DNA of 58,940 nucleotides, from IMG/VR virus record IMGVR_UViG_3300031687_000012, positions 1-58,940 of that record; one strand, 5' to 3'. Both the position numbers and the translations under genes were made by a program. Under the pieces are notes generated by a model. That model made no database searches. It was not told where the DNA came from and saw nothing but the letters and a program-made list of their open reading frames with translations. Position 1 is the stretch's first letter, and every line of letters begins with the position of its first letter. This DNA comes from a virus. Positions 25,766 through 35,123 of the stretch are shown here, one piece after another.

Positions 25766-25789
25766 GTAGTATAAACAGGAAATACTACT

Positions 25790-26605
25790 ATGGCAAAACC
25801 AAACAGTAAAGCAACATTTAAAGAATACATCAAGAGGAAACTTGGTGCGCCAATCTTGGAAATCAACATTGATGATGACCAATTTGATGATAGAATAGAC
25901 GAGGCTCTACAATATTTCCACAACTACCACTATGATGGTACTCTTAAGACTTATCTCAAACATCAGGTAACTAGTGCCAAGAAAACTGGTATGAAAACCA
26001 ACGAGACTGAAACAGAATCAGCCGCAGGTACTCAGTACTACAACAATGAACAATTCGCTACTCAACAAAACTATATTGTTTTACCAGAGTCAGTCATTGC
26101 AGTATTAAACATATTCCCATTCGCAGACAAGTCTGCCCTAAACATGTTTGACATGAGATATCAATTAAGATTGAATGACCTATTCAGTCTAAATTCAACT
26201 AACATGTTGAATTATCAAATGGCACAACAACACATTCAGTTAATGAACGATGTTCTTATAGGTAGAACACCCATTAACTACAACCAACACCAGAACAGAC
26301 TATATCTCCATATGGATGGAAATATGATAAACGATGGCGAATGGTTAATTATAGAATGTTATAGAAAAATAGACCCAAATGACTTTACAGATGTATACAA
26401 CGATATGTGGTTAAAGAAATACGCCACTGCATTATGTAAGTATCAGTGGGGCGAAAACTTATCTAAGTTCTCTGGTATTGCACTTCCGGGCGGAATTACA
26501 CTAGACGGACAACAGATGAAAGACGAAGCCAAAGAAGAGATTCAAAGATTAGAAGACGAATCAAGATTGAATCATGACATGTTGCCTATGGACATGATGG
26601 GTTAA
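25790..26605 (+). CDS. 13: Neck protein gp13
   Basis: 271 residues. The N-terminus (FKEYIKRKLGAPILEINIDDD, FDDRIDEALQYFHNYHYDGT) is the typical signature of T4 gp13-type neck proteins in marine phages. With gp14 it forms the collar ring that closes the filled head and accepts the tail. Its position before gp14 and gp15 matches the T4-like order. Length is a little under the T4 protein (about 309). Starts with a good ribosome site behind a perfect late promoter. Confidence 0.9.
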   Translation: MAKPNSKATFKEYIKRKLGAPILEINIDDDQFDDRIDEALQYFHNYHYDGTLKTYLKHQVTSAKKTGMKTNETETESAAGTQYYNNEQFATQQNYIVLPESVIAVLNIFPFADKSALNMFDMRYQLRLNDLFSLNSTNMLNYQMAQQHIQLMNDVLIGRTPINYNQHQNRLYLHMDGNMINDGEWLIIECYRKIDPNDFTDVYNDMWLKKYATALCKYQWGENLSKFSGIALPGGITLDGQQMKDEAKEEIQRLEDESRLNHDMLPMDMMG

Positions 26606-26611
26606 TAAATT

Positions 26612-27463
26612 ATGCCTACTAATGTATTTTTCAACCATGCAGTAAACTCAGAACAACATCTTTACGAAGATTTAGTTGTAGAGTCACTTAGATTCTATGG
26701 TCATGACTGCATGTACTTACCTCGACAAGTTATCGAAGAGGATAGTATACTCAATGAAGATGTTCAATCTAAATTTGGTGATGCGTATGGTGTTGAGATG
26801 TACATCGAAAGTACAGATGGATTCGAAGGCGAAGGAGACTTAATGTCTAAGTTTGGTCTACAGATAAGAGACCAGGCAACATTCGTAATCGCATTAAGAA
26901 CATGGGAAAGATTCATATCATTAGATTCAAACCTTGCAACATCATTTAGACCCAACGAAGGAGATTTAATTTACTTCCCTCTTAGTGGTTCAATGTTTGA
27001 GATAAAATTTGTAGAACACGAAGACCCATTCTATCAAGTAGGTAAACTATTTGTATTTAAGATGAGATGTGAACTATTTGAATACAGTCAAGAAGACTTT
27101 GACACTGGTGTTGCTGATATAGACCTCATAGAAGACGAACAGGCATACTCATTAAATATGACAATGACATCTGGAAATTCTCAAGACTATATTGCTAATG
27201 AGAATCTTTCTCTTAGTGGTACAGTTGTTGCAGAAGTCGTATCTTGGAATCAACCAACAAGTAAACTACTTGCGAAAGATATCACAACAACACTACAAGT
27301 TGGTGATGTGCTAAATGGTGCCAATGGTGCAACATTTACTATTGGTTCAATAGACGACAGAATGACATTTAACAATGATGCAGCTGCTCAAAACTTAGAC
27401 TTTGAGAATAAAGATTCATCATACTTAGACTTGAGTGAAACAAATCCATTTGGAGAACCATAA
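26612..27463 (+). CDS. 14: Neck protein gp14
   Basis: 283 residues beginning MPTNVFFNHAVNSEQHLYED, with YLPRQVIEEDSILNED and VEMYIESTDGFEGEGDLMSKFG, motifs I know from gp14 of T4-like cyanophages. It forms the neck with gp13 and is needed for head-tail joining. Only 6 bases separate it from gp13, and its stop overlaps the gp15 start by one base (TAATG), so the three are one operon with coupled translation. Confidence 0.9.
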   Translation: MPTNVFFNHAVNSEQHLYEDLVVESLRFYGHDCMYLPRQVIEEDSILNEDVQSKFGDAYGVEMYIESTDGFEGEGDLMSKFGLQIRDQATFVIALRTWERFISLDSNLATSFRPNEGDLIYFPLSGSMFEIKFVEHEDPFYQVGKLFVFKMRCELFEYSQEDFDTGVADIDLIEDEQAYSLNMTMTSGNSQDYIANENLSLSGTVVAEVVSWNQPTSKLLAKDITTTLQVGDVLNGANGATFTIGSIDDRMTFNNDAAAQNLDFENKDSSYLDLSETNPFGEP

Positions 27464-28500
27464 TGTTCGGAACATATTTTTACAATGAAACTATAAAGAG
27501 GTGTGTATCAGTCTTTGGTACAATGTTCAATAATATAGAGTTTAAGAAAGTCAAGGCAGACGGAACAATTCTGTCTTCCCCTATGGTACCAATATCATAT
27601 GGACCAAAACAAAAATTCTTAGATAGAATATCAGAAGAAGCAAATCTGTCTGATAGGAATAGGAGTGCAATATCGTTGCCAAGGATGGCATTTGAACTTA
27701 CAGGTTTTGAATACGATGTGCAAAGACAACAGAATAAACTCATAAGAGCTGTCAAACCTGTCATGGAATCAAATGGCAAGAAAGGGTTTCAATACGCACC
27801 TGCACCATACAACTTAAATTTCACATTGTCTATTCTAACTAAGAACATGAACGATGCACTACAAATAGTAGAACAGATATTACCATATTTTCAACCAGAG
27901 TATACAGTCACAATGAAAATGGTTGACTCCATGGCAGACCATAGAGATGTACCCATAGTTCTAAACTCTGTATCATTCCAAGACGATTACGAAGGTTCTA
28001 TGGAAGATAGAAGAGTTATAGAGTATACTTTAGACTTCACAATGAAGACATACTTCTTTGGTCCTATCTATACTGGTAACATAATTAAAAGTGTGGTTGA
28101 AAGAACTTACATTGGTGACAACTCTAATACATTTACATCATCAACAATAGGTGCCTCAGGATTAGTCAAAGAGGTTAAACACTATGAACCTGCTTTTGCA
28201 GAGTCATCTAACTTAGTAAACAACACCTCCACAGTCACCTTTCCTACTGCAATAAATACTAGTATATCGGTAGGTGATGAAGTATTTGGAACTAATCTTA
28301 CAACAAACCCAACGATAACGAGTATCGCAGCTAACAAATTATCTATAGTACTAAGTGCAGCTGTCAACATGACATCCGCAATCAACAAGTTACAGTTTGT
28401 GGGTTCAGTAGATGCAGATGACACATTTGTTGTCGCAGAGAATGTCACATTCTATGACGATGGTGTTAAAGATGATTACAGTGAAGAAGACAATAGTTAA
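27463..28500 (+). CDS. 15: Tail terminator / sheath stabiliser gp15
   Basis: 345 residues. The start (MFGTYFYNETIKRCVSVFGTM, FNNIEFKK) and the ISYGPKQKFLDRI segment are characteristic of T4 gp15-type proteins, which cap the tail tube and sheath and connect the tail to the neck. Residues 230-345 form an extension rich in Thr/Asn (TSTVTFPTAINTSISVGDEV) beyond the T4 length of about 272. Such extensions often form extra beta domains in marine phages. It overlaps gp14 by one base and precedes the terminase genes. Confidence 0.9.
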   Translation: MFGTYFYNETIKRCVSVFGTMFNNIEFKKVKADGTILSSPMVPISYGPKQKFLDRISEEANLSDRNRSAISLPRMAFELTGFEYDVQRQQNKLIRAVKPVMESNGKKGFQYAPAPYNLNFTLSILTKNMNDALQIVEQILPYFQPEYTVTMKMVDSMADHRDVPIVLNSVSFQDDYEGSMEDRRVIEYTLDFTMKTYFFGPIYTGNIIKSVVERTYIGDNSNTFTSSTIGASGLVKEVKHYEPAFAESSNLVNNTSTVTFPTAINTSISVGDEVFGTNLTTNPTITSIAANKLSIVLSAAVNMTSAINKLQFVGSVDADDTFVVAENVTFYDDGVKDDYSEEDNS

Positions 28501-28502
28501 AT

Positions 28503-28898
28503 ATGAATGAAATAGATGAAACATTAGATGGCCTTCTAAATATAGAATCGGAAATCAAAAAAGAAACAAGAGTAGTTACACTTCCAACTCGACATGAGAA
28601 CATGGAAACAGACTACAAGTACGCTAGAGAAAATCTGTATGGACTCGTAGAAAGAGGACAAGATGCAATCGAAGGCATACTACAATTATCAAAAGAAACA
28701 GAACACCCTCGTGCATATGAAGTTGCAGGTCAGTTAATCAAAACAGTGGGTGAAACAGCAGAGAAACTTCTAGATTTACAGAGTAAAATGAAGAAGTTAG
28801 AGGGCGAAGAACAACAGAAGATAGGACAACAACACAATCATTTGTATGTTGGGTCAACTTCTGAATTACAGAAGTTCTTAAAAAAGAACAAAGACTAA
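28503..28898 (+). CDS. 16: Terminase small subunit gp16
   Basis: 131 residues, mostly helical, with a central region LYGLVERGQDAIEGILQLSK and YEVAGQLIKTVGETAEKLLD matching the gp16-like small terminase pattern of T4-like phages. It recognises DNA ends and regulates the large subunit during packaging. Its position between gp15 and gp17 agrees. The C-terminus is basic (LKKNKD). The spacing to neighbours is 2-3 bases. Confidence 0.88.
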   Translation: MNEIDETLDGLLNIESEIKKETRVVTLPTRHENMETDYKYARENLYGLVERGQDAIEGILQLSKETEHPRAYEVAGQLIKTVGETAEKLLDLQSKMKKLEGEEQQKIGQQHNHLYVGSTSELQKFLKKNKD

Positions 28899-28901
28899 AA
28901 T

Positions 28902-30497
28902 ATGGTTCAAGCGAAGAACGAAGGTTACTTAGGTAACAATTTAATCAAAAGGGCGGGTACAGAAACTAAGTACACCCAAGAACAGATAGCAGAATATCAA
29001 AAATGTTCTTCAGACCCATGCCACTTTATTGAAAACTATACTCAGATTATATCACTAGACGAAGGTTTAGTGCCATTTAAACTCCGTGGTTATCAAGATA
29101 AACTCATAAATCACTTCAATGACAATAGATTTAACGTAGTTCTTGCAGCCAGACAGAGTGGTAAATCAATAACATCATGTGCTTACTTACTATGGTTCAT
29201 ATTGTTCACTCCAGAAGTCACCGTTGCTGTTCTGGCGAACAAAGGTGCGATTGCCAGAGAGATGGTGTCTCGTATCGTAACCATGCTGGAGACCGTTCCC
29301 TTCTTCTTACAGCCGGGTGTTAAAATACTAAACAAAGGTAACATAGAGTTCGGCAATGATAGTAAACTAGTCGCAGCCGCAACATCTTCAAGTTCTATTC
29401 GTGGTATGTCTATTAACATGCTATATCTAGATGAGTTTGCATTCGTAGAAGATGCAGAGACCTTCTATACTGCAACATATCCAGTGGTAACATCGGGTAA
29501 AGACTCTAAGGTTATCATCACCTCGACTGCGAACGGTGTTGGTAACATGTTTCATAAGATATATGAGAGTGCAATACACAAACAATCAGAATATGAAGCA
29601 TTTACTATTGGGTGGCAAGATGTTCCTGGTCGTGATGAGGCATGGAAGAAACAGACTATTGCAAACACCTCAGAGGCGCAGTTTGAACAAGAGTATGGTA
29701 ACTCATTCTTAGGAACAGGTAATACTCTTATCAACGCAGACACCTTATTGGGTATGAGAGCCCTAGACGGTGAATGGCATAAAGACGGTCTAACAGTATA
29801 TGATAAACCAATGGAGAATCATAACTATGTAGTTACAGTCGATGTATCACAAGGAAGAGGGTTTGATTACTCTACTTTTAGTATCTTCGATGTGTCTCAG
29901 AGACCGTTTAAACAAGTTTGTACTTATAGAGATAACATGATTAGCCCCATGCTGTTTCCGGATTTAATAAATAAGTACTGTAGTAGATATAATGAAGCTT
30001 TAGTTATTATAGAAAATAACGCCGAAGGTTCGATGGTCGCTACACAATTGCATTATGATGTAGAATATCCAAATGTTTTCGTTCAAGGAATGACACATGC
30101 AAAGGATATCGGCATTACAATGTCTAGAAAAATTAAGAGAGTTGGATGTTCCACTCTCAAAGAACTATTAGAAGAGAATAGACTCACTGTAGTAGATAGA
30201 CCGACAATAACAGAGTTAATGACTTTTGTTAATAAAGGGTCGTCTTTTGAGGCAGATAGAGGGTATCATGATGATATGGTGATGAATTGTGTATTATTTG
30301 CATGGTTTGTTACTACAGAATTTTTTACGCATCTGACAGATACCGCTGTAAAAGACTTGTTATACTCAGAACAACAAAAGATGATTGAGGATGATATGTT
30401 ACCAGCAGGGGTATTCGGTGATAACTATGGGGCTGAGACGATTGTTGACTCTCAAGGACAGGCATGGTCAGTTGCACAACAAGAAAAACTCCTCTAA
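28902..30497 (+). CDS. 17: Terminase large subunit gp17 (packaging ATPase-nuclease)
   Basis: 531 residues, shorter than T4 gp17 (610). Walker A is AARQSGKS at residues 82-89, Walker B is MLYLDE at 173-178, and the coupling motif is TSTANG near 208. The nuclease half shows VTVDVSQGRGFDYST, then IIENNAEGS, then HDDMVMN, providing the acidic metal ligands of the RNase H-like fold. The protein translocates DNA into the prohead through the portal and cuts the concatemer. Tandem late promoters follow it. Confidence 0.95.
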   Translation: MVQAKNEGYLGNNLIKRAGTETKYTQEQIAEYQKCSSDPCHFIENYTQIISLDEGLVPFKLRGYQDKLINHFNDNRFNVVLAARQSGKSITSCAYLLWFILFTPEVTVAVLANKGAIAREMVSRIVTMLETVPFFLQPGVKILNKGNIEFGNDSKLVAAATSSSSIRGMSINMLYLDEFAFVEDAETFYTATYPVVTSGKDSKVIITSTANGVGNMFHKIYESAIHKQSEYEAFTIGWQDVPGRDEAWKKQTIANTSEAQFEQEYGNSFLGTGNTLINADTLLGMRALDGEWHKDGLTVYDKPMENHNYVVTVDVSQGRGFDYSTFSIFDVSQRPFKQVCTYRDNMISPMLFPDLINKYCSRYNEALVIIENNAEGSMVATQLHYDVEYPNVFVQGMTHAKDIGITMSRKIKRVGCSTLKELLEENRLTVVDRPTITELMTFVNKGSSFEADRGYHDDMVMNCVLFAWFVTTEFFTHLTDTAVKDLLYSEQQKMIEDDMLPAGVFGDNYGAETIVDSQGQAWSVAQQEKLL

Positions 30498-30512
30498 AGA
30501 GTTCTTAGATAA

Positions 30513-30528
30513 TATAAATATATAAATA
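30513..30528 (+). promoter_or_regulatory. Two directly adjacent late promoters before the sheath gene
   Basis: Two perfect TATAAATA boxes abut at 30513-30520 and 30521-30528. They would give starts at about 30526 and 30534. A small hairpin, TGTAAA (30533-30538) with TTTACA (30544-30549), lies near the mRNA 5' end. AACAGGAGAAAAG precedes ATG 30580. A strong late promoter is expected for the abundant sheath protein. Confidence 0.75.
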
Positions 30529-30579
30529 AAAGTGTAAACAACTTTTACAATGTAACAAATACATTAACAGGAGAAAAGT

Positions 30580-32583
30580 ATGGCATTTCAAGTTTCACCA
30601 GGCGTTCAAGTCAAAGAGATTGACTTATCGAATGTTGTTCCAGCAGTATCCTCAACAAGAGGTGGATTCGCTGGCGTATTCCAATGGGGACCTGTTGATG
30701 AGGTAAAAACCCTTTCAGATGGACAACAACTAGTTGAAGAATTCTACAAACCAGCAGACAATAACGCATCTGTTGAAGACTTCTACACTGCCGAGTCTTT
30801 CCTGAGATATGGGTCTTCATTATCAGTAGTTAGAATATCTAACACTGGTCTATTTAACGCAAACGCATCAGGCAACTCAGCAACATTATTAAAACATTCA
30901 GATGACTATGTAAACACCTATAAATCAGGTGGACAAAATGGTACAGTAGGAAAATGGGTGGCAAGATACGCAGGCGCTTTAGGTAACTCACTTAAAGTTT
31001 CAATGTGTGCATCTTCCAACGCATATTTCAATGACGCTGTAACTGCTGTCAACAATGGGTCAGGCTACGCAGTTGGTTCTACTTCAGTAGTAACCGATGC
31101 AGGCGCATCATTCTTAGTTGGCGACATCATCAAATTCACAAATCATTCAACGCATTATTCAGTTGAAGGAATCGCATCACAAACATTAACAATCAAGGCA
31201 TTAGGTCAACCCGCTGGGACTGGTCTTACAACTGCTATTGTTGATAATGAAAATATTGATAGATTTTGGGAACACTATGCATTGTTTGACAAGGCACCAG
31301 GAACATCAGCAGGGGCCACATTAGTTGGTTCTGTAAATGATGAAGTCCATGTTGTCGTATCAGACGAAGATGGTCTATTCACAGGCACTAAAGGTGCTGT
31401 GTTAGAATCACACGCATTCTTATCATTAGGGTCAGATGCAAAAGACTCAACAGGTAATTCAAATTATTATAAAGATGTGTTAGAGAGAGAATCTACACAT
31501 GTATGGTGGTCTGGTCATTCAACAGGAGTTTACGCTTCTGCTAATGAGACTAGAACATTGCAACAGGCAGTTAGTACTGCTTTCACTAGACCCGCTCTTC
31601 CAGAGAGTACATCACTAACTGGTGGTGCAGATGGAAGAAAAAATTCAACAGTCGCACAAAAAACCGCTGCTTGGGATACACATTTTGCTGATGCAGAAAC
31701 AATAGATATCTCATTCTTAGTAGTTGGTTCAACATTGAGTGACGCTGGGGGTGGTTCTGAGTCAGAAGTAGATACAGTTGCAAACCATAATTCATTAGTA
31801 AACAGTGCAATACAACTCGTAGAGTTAAGAAAAGACTGTATTGCAATTGCATCACCTAGAAAAACTTCAGTAGTTGGTGTCGCAAGTGAATCAACTCAAT
31901 CAACAAATGTTAAGGCAGATTACGCAAATTGCACATCTAGTTCTTACGCAGTATTCGACAGTGGTTGGACTTATCAATACGAGAAGTACAACGACAAATA
32001 TTGTTGGATTCCTGCATGTGGACACACCGCAGGCATCATGGCAAGAAGTGACTTACTTCAAGACCCATGGTTCTCACCTGCTGGGTTCTCAAGAGGACAG
32101 TACTTAGGTATCACTAAACTTGCTTTCAATCCGAAACAAGCATCTAGAGATGACCTATATCGTGCAAGAATTAATCCGATAGTTACATTCCCTGGACAGG
32201 GTACTGTACTATTTGGTGATAAGACTGCATTAACAAGTCCTAGTGCATTCGATAGAATCAATGTAAGAAGACTATTCATCGTATTAGAAAAGGCAATCGC
32301 TACTGCGGCTAAAGCTCAATTGTTTGAATTTAACGATTCATTCACAAGGGCTCAATTCCGTGCAAGTGTAGAACCTTTCTTAAGAGATGTGAAGAACAGA
32401 AGAGGTTTAGTAGACTTCTCAGTAGTTTGTGACGAAACAAACAATACAGATGCAGTTCAAGATAGAAACGAATTCGTTTGTTCAATATTCTTGAAACCTG
32501 CTAAATCAATCAACTACATAACTTTAAACTTTGTTGCCGCTAGAAGTGGTGTTCAGTTTGAAGAAATTTACGGCGCAGTATAA
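30580..32583 (+). CDS. 18: Tail sheath protein gp18
   Basis: 667 residues, close to T4 gp18 (659). The N-terminus (SPGVQVKEIDLSNVVPAVSSTRGGFAG split across the first 35 residues) is the classic sheath start. The C-terminal part has DDLYRARINPIVTFPGQGTV, LFGDKTAL and INVRRLFIVLEKAI, the conserved sheath core that contracts around the tube. The middle is variable surface domain. It has a strong Shine-Dalgarno (AGGAG) and tandem late promoters. Confidence 0.96.
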   Translation: MAFQVSPGVQVKEIDLSNVVPAVSSTRGGFAGVFQWGPVDEVKTLSDGQQLVEEFYKPADNNASVEDFYTAESFLRYGSSLSVVRISNTGLFNANASGNSATLLKHSDDYVNTYKSGGQNGTVGKWVARYAGALGNSLKVSMCASSNAYFNDAVTAVNNGSGYAVGSTSVVTDAGASFLVGDIIKFTNHSTHYSVEGIASQTLTIKALGQPAGTGLTTAIVDNENIDRFWEHYALFDKAPGTSAGATLVGSVNDEVHVVVSDEDGLFTGTKGAVLESHAFLSLGSDAKDSTGNSNYYKDVLERESTHVWWSGHSTGVYASANETRTLQQAVSTAFTRPALPESTSLTGGADGRKNSTVAQKTAAWDTHFADAETIDISFLVVGSTLSDAGGGSESEVDTVANHNSLVNSAIQLVELRKDCIAIASPRKTSVVGVASESTQSTNVKADYANCTSSSYAVFDSGWTYQYEKYNDKYCWIPACGHTAGIMARSDLLQDPWFSPAGFSRGQYLGITKLAFNPKQASRDDLYRARINPIVTFPGQGTVLFGDKTALTSPSAFDRINVRRLFIVLEKAIATAAKAQLFEFNDSFTRAQFRASVEPFLRDVKNRRGLVDFSVVCDETNNTDAVQDRNEFVCSIFLKPAKSINYITLNFVAARSGVQFEEIYGAV

Positions 32584-32594
32584 GGAGTAATTAG

Positions 32595-33092
32595 ATGGCA
32601 AGTATAGACCAATTCAAAGCACAACTTTTAGGTGGTGGGCCCAGAGCTAACCGATTTAGAGTTTTTATACCTAGAACAGGTAACAAGATTGAATTTTTAT
32701 GTCAATCAGCACAAATTCCCGCTGCTACATTAGGTGTTGTAGAACAACAGTTCAGAGGACATACACTGAAACTCGCAGGAGACAGAACATTTGAACCTTG
32801 GACAGTAACAATAATTAATGACGTAGAATTCTCATCAAGGACTGCTCTAGAAGGATGGCAAACAGACATCCAAGCACTAGACAGTGGTGAGGGACAAACT
32901 AATTTAGATTACCTAGTAGACAGAGCATTTGTCGAACAATTAAACAAAGACGATTCAGTCCTTGCAAGATACGAATTCTTTAATATGTTTCCCACCTCTA
33001 TTGGTGCGATTGACTTATCTTACGAGACAGTTGATACATTGGAGACATTTGATGTTGAATTCCAGTACTCGCATTGGGAAAGAGTTCTTTAA
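32595..33092 (+). CDS. 19: Tail tube protein gp19
   Basis: 165 residues (T4 163). It begins MASIDQFKAQLLGGGPRANRF, with FLCQSAQIPAATLGVVEQQF and LKLAGDRTFEPWTVTIINDV, the conserved tube-subunit pattern. It forms the inner tail tube of stacked hexamers. It follows gp18 by 11 bases with AAGGAGTAATT as ribosome site. Confidence 0.95.
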   Translation: MASIDQFKAQLLGGGPRANRFRVFIPRTGNKIEFLCQSAQIPAATLGVVEQQFRGHTLKLAGDRTFEPWTVTIINDVEFSSRTALEGWQTDIQALDSGEGQTNLDYLVDRAFVEQLNKDDSVLARYEFFNMFPTSIGAIDLSYETVDTLETFDVEFQYSHWERVL

Positions 33093-33124
33093 AAATAAAG
33101 TGAAATTAACGCCTAATTGGGTGT

Positions 33125-33132
33125 TATAAATA
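33125..33132 (+). promoter_or_regulatory. Late promoter TATAAATA, leaderless spacing before portal gene
   Basis: A perfect TATAAATA ends 5 bases before ATG 33138. If used, the portal mRNA from this promoter has no leader. Read-through from gp18-gp19 would give an alternative leadered message. Confidence 0.65.
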
Positions 33133-33137
33133 TAGTT

Positions 33138-34670
33138 ATGGATATTTTAGGATTTGAAATTACTCGTAAGAAAGACGAGTTACGAACAACGGATGTGGCC
33201 AAGAAAACGGCCACTTCATTTGTTGCACCGCAGGAAGATGATGGCACGCCCATTATTCAACAATCACCAGGCGGTTATATATCAGGTGGGGCATATGGTT
33301 CCTACATCGATATGGAAGGTGGTATCAAGAATGAGGTCGCCCTCATTAGAAGATACCGAGAAACATCTCTTGTACCTGAGTGTGACATTGCTATAGAAGA
33401 TATAGTAAATGAATGTATAGTTTCAGATACCCAAGATAGAGTAGTCTCGTTAGACTTGAGAGATGTAGATTTATCAGATGCAATTCAGAAGAAAATGCAT
33501 GCTGAGTTTAGGGAAATTCTTTCCTTAATGAAATTTCATCAAAATTCGCACGAGATATTCAGAAAATGGTATGTCGATGGTCGTATCTACTTCCACAAAA
33601 TAGTAGATTCCAAGAGACCTCAGGCAGGCATGGTTGATATTAGAAATATTGACCCATTAAAAGTTAAGAAAGTTCGTAATGTCGAGAAAGAGAAAGACGC
33701 AAAAACAAAAATCGATGTTATTAAGAGAGTTGAAGAATTTTATGTCTTCAACGACAAAGGATTTGATAAAGGTAGTGCCTCAGAAGGTTCTACAGTAAGA
33801 ATTGCACCAGAGGCAATCAGTTATACTACTTCGGGTATGTTAGATTACACGAAGAATGTTGTAATTGGATACTTACACAAGGCATTGAAGACTGCAAATC
33901 AGTTATCAATGATGGAAGATGCACTTGTTATTTACAGAATATCAAGGGCACCAGAAAGAAGAATATTCTATATTGATGTTGGTAACTTGCCAAAAGCTAA
34001 GGCAGAACAATATCTTGCAGATACTATGAACAGGTATAGAAATAAACTTGTTTATAATGCAGATACGGGCGAAGTTAAAGACGATAGAAAACATCAATCA
34101 ATGTTAGAAGACTTCTGGTTACCTAGAAGAGAAGGTGGCAGAGGAACAGAGATTACGACTCTTCCAGGTGGACAAAACTTGGCTGAGATAGAAGATATAG
34201 AATACTTCAAGAAGAAGTTATATCGTTCTCTGAATGTTCCTACTTCAAGACTTGAGGCCGAGAATGGTTTCAATATGGGTAGGGCATCTGAAATCAGTAG
34301 AGATGAACTTAAGTTTAATAAGTTCACCAGTAGACTGCAAACTAAGTTTGCTAGACTATTTACTGATTTACTTAGAACACAAATGATTTTAAAGAACATT
34401 GTATCAGGTGCAGAATTTGATGCAATAAAAGATTTCATACATTATGATTTTGCGACAGACAATCACTTTCAAGAATTAAAAGAAGGTGAGATTATAAGAG
34501 AAAGATTAGATATTCTCTCACAGGCTGAGTCATTTATTGGTAAATATTTTTCTGATGATTATATCAGAAAGCATGTACTTCGTTTTACAGACGATGATAT
34601 TTCTAGAATACAGAAAGAAATAGATTCAGAAGGACATGATAGTGAAGAAGAAGAAGGAGATGACTACTAA
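33138..34670 (+). CDS. 20: Portal protein gp20
   Basis: 510 residues from ATG 33138 (MDILGFEITRKKDELRT), chosen over a TTG seven codons earlier that would lie inside the promoter. Typical gp20 blocks are GGAYGSYIDMEGGIKNEVAL, IRRYRETSLVPECDIAIEDIVNE, RISRAPERRIFYIDVGNLPK, EQYLADTMNRYRNKLVYNAD and FWLPRREGGRGTEITTLPGG. It forms the dodecameric ring through which DNA is packaged and to which the neck binds. The C-terminus is acidic (EEEEGDDY). The stop overlaps the next ATG by one base. Confidence 0.95.
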   Translation: MDILGFEITRKKDELRTTDVAKKTATSFVAPQEDDGTPIIQQSPGGYISGGAYGSYIDMEGGIKNEVALIRRYRETSLVPECDIAIEDIVNECIVSDTQDRVVSLDLRDVDLSDAIQKKMHAEFREILSLMKFHQNSHEIFRKWYVDGRIYFHKIVDSKRPQAGMVDIRNIDPLKVKKVRNVEKEKDAKTKIDVIKRVEEFYVFNDKGFDKGSASEGSTVRIAPEAISYTTSGMLDYTKNVVIGYLHKALKTANQLSMMEDALVIYRISRAPERRIFYIDVGNLPKAKAEQYLADTMNRYRNKLVYNADTGEVKDDRKHQSMLEDFWLPRREGGRGTEITTLPGGQNLAEIEDIEYFKKKLYRSLNVPTSRLEAENGFNMGRASEISRDELKFNKFTSRLQTKFARLFTDLLRTQMILKNIVSGAEFDAIKDFIHYDFATDNHFQELKEGEIIRERLDILSQAESFIGKYFSDDYIRKHVLRFTDDDISRIQKEIDSEGHDSEEEEGDDY

Positions 34671-34846
34671 TGTCAGAAATAGCTAAACAAATAGTGGACC
34701 AAATAGAGTCCGGAAAATTACAAGATGCCCAGGATAGTATACATCAAGGTATCAAACAAAAGGCTGCTGACCAGGTCGACATGAAAAGAGTCGAAATGTC
34801 AGTTGATTGGACAAATGGCGAAAACTTGGGAACAGATAACAACTAG
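34670..34846 (+). CDS. 67: Small prohead core protein, gp67-like
   Basis: 58 residues, ATG 34670 overlapping the portal stop (TAATG). The sequence MSEIAKQIVDQIESGKLQDA followed by QDSIHQGIKQKA resembles the short gp67 core protein found between portal and protease genes of T4-like phages. It would help form the internal scaffold and be degraded by gp21 on maturation. The assignment rests on position plus the N-terminal pattern. Its 3' end overlaps the next gene by 32 bases. Confidence 0.7.
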   Translation: MSEIAKQIVDQIESGKLQDAQDSIHQGIKQKAADQVDMKRVEMSVDWTNGENLGTDNN

Positions 34847-35123
34847 TCTTAATGAAGCGAAGTTTAAACTTCCCTCAGGACAGACTGAAGTTAAGAAGGC
34901 TACTGAAAAAGTAGGCGGTAAAACTCTGGACATAAGGTTTGGCGAAGATAAACGAGGCAAGATTCATGTTTATGTTAATACAGTCTCAATGGGAGACCCA
35001 TACAGAAACATGAAAGAAGCTGAAAAAGAGATGAAGCATATAAAAATGGTAATGAAACAAATGAATGAAGACGACATCTCATTAAAGGAAATTTTAGGAG
35101 TTATAAATGAAACTAATATCTGA
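34815..35123 (+). CDS. Prohead core region protein, gp68 position
   Basis: 103 residues from ATG 34815 (MAKTWEQITTSLNEAKFKLP); an upstream TTG is possible. It is highly charged, with GKTLDIRFGEDKRGKIHVYVN forming a beta hairpin and a helical tail KEAEKEMKHIKMVMKQMNED. It occupies the place of gp68, between the core protein and the protease, but I see no decisive similarity. It overlaps both neighbours, so translation is coupled. A role in head-core assembly is inferred from position only. Confidence 0.6.
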   Translation: MAKTWEQITTSLNEAKFKLPSGQTEVKKATEKVGGKTLDIRFGEDKRGKIHVYVNTVSMGDPYRNMKEAEKEMKHIKMVMKQMNEDDISLKEILGVINETNI

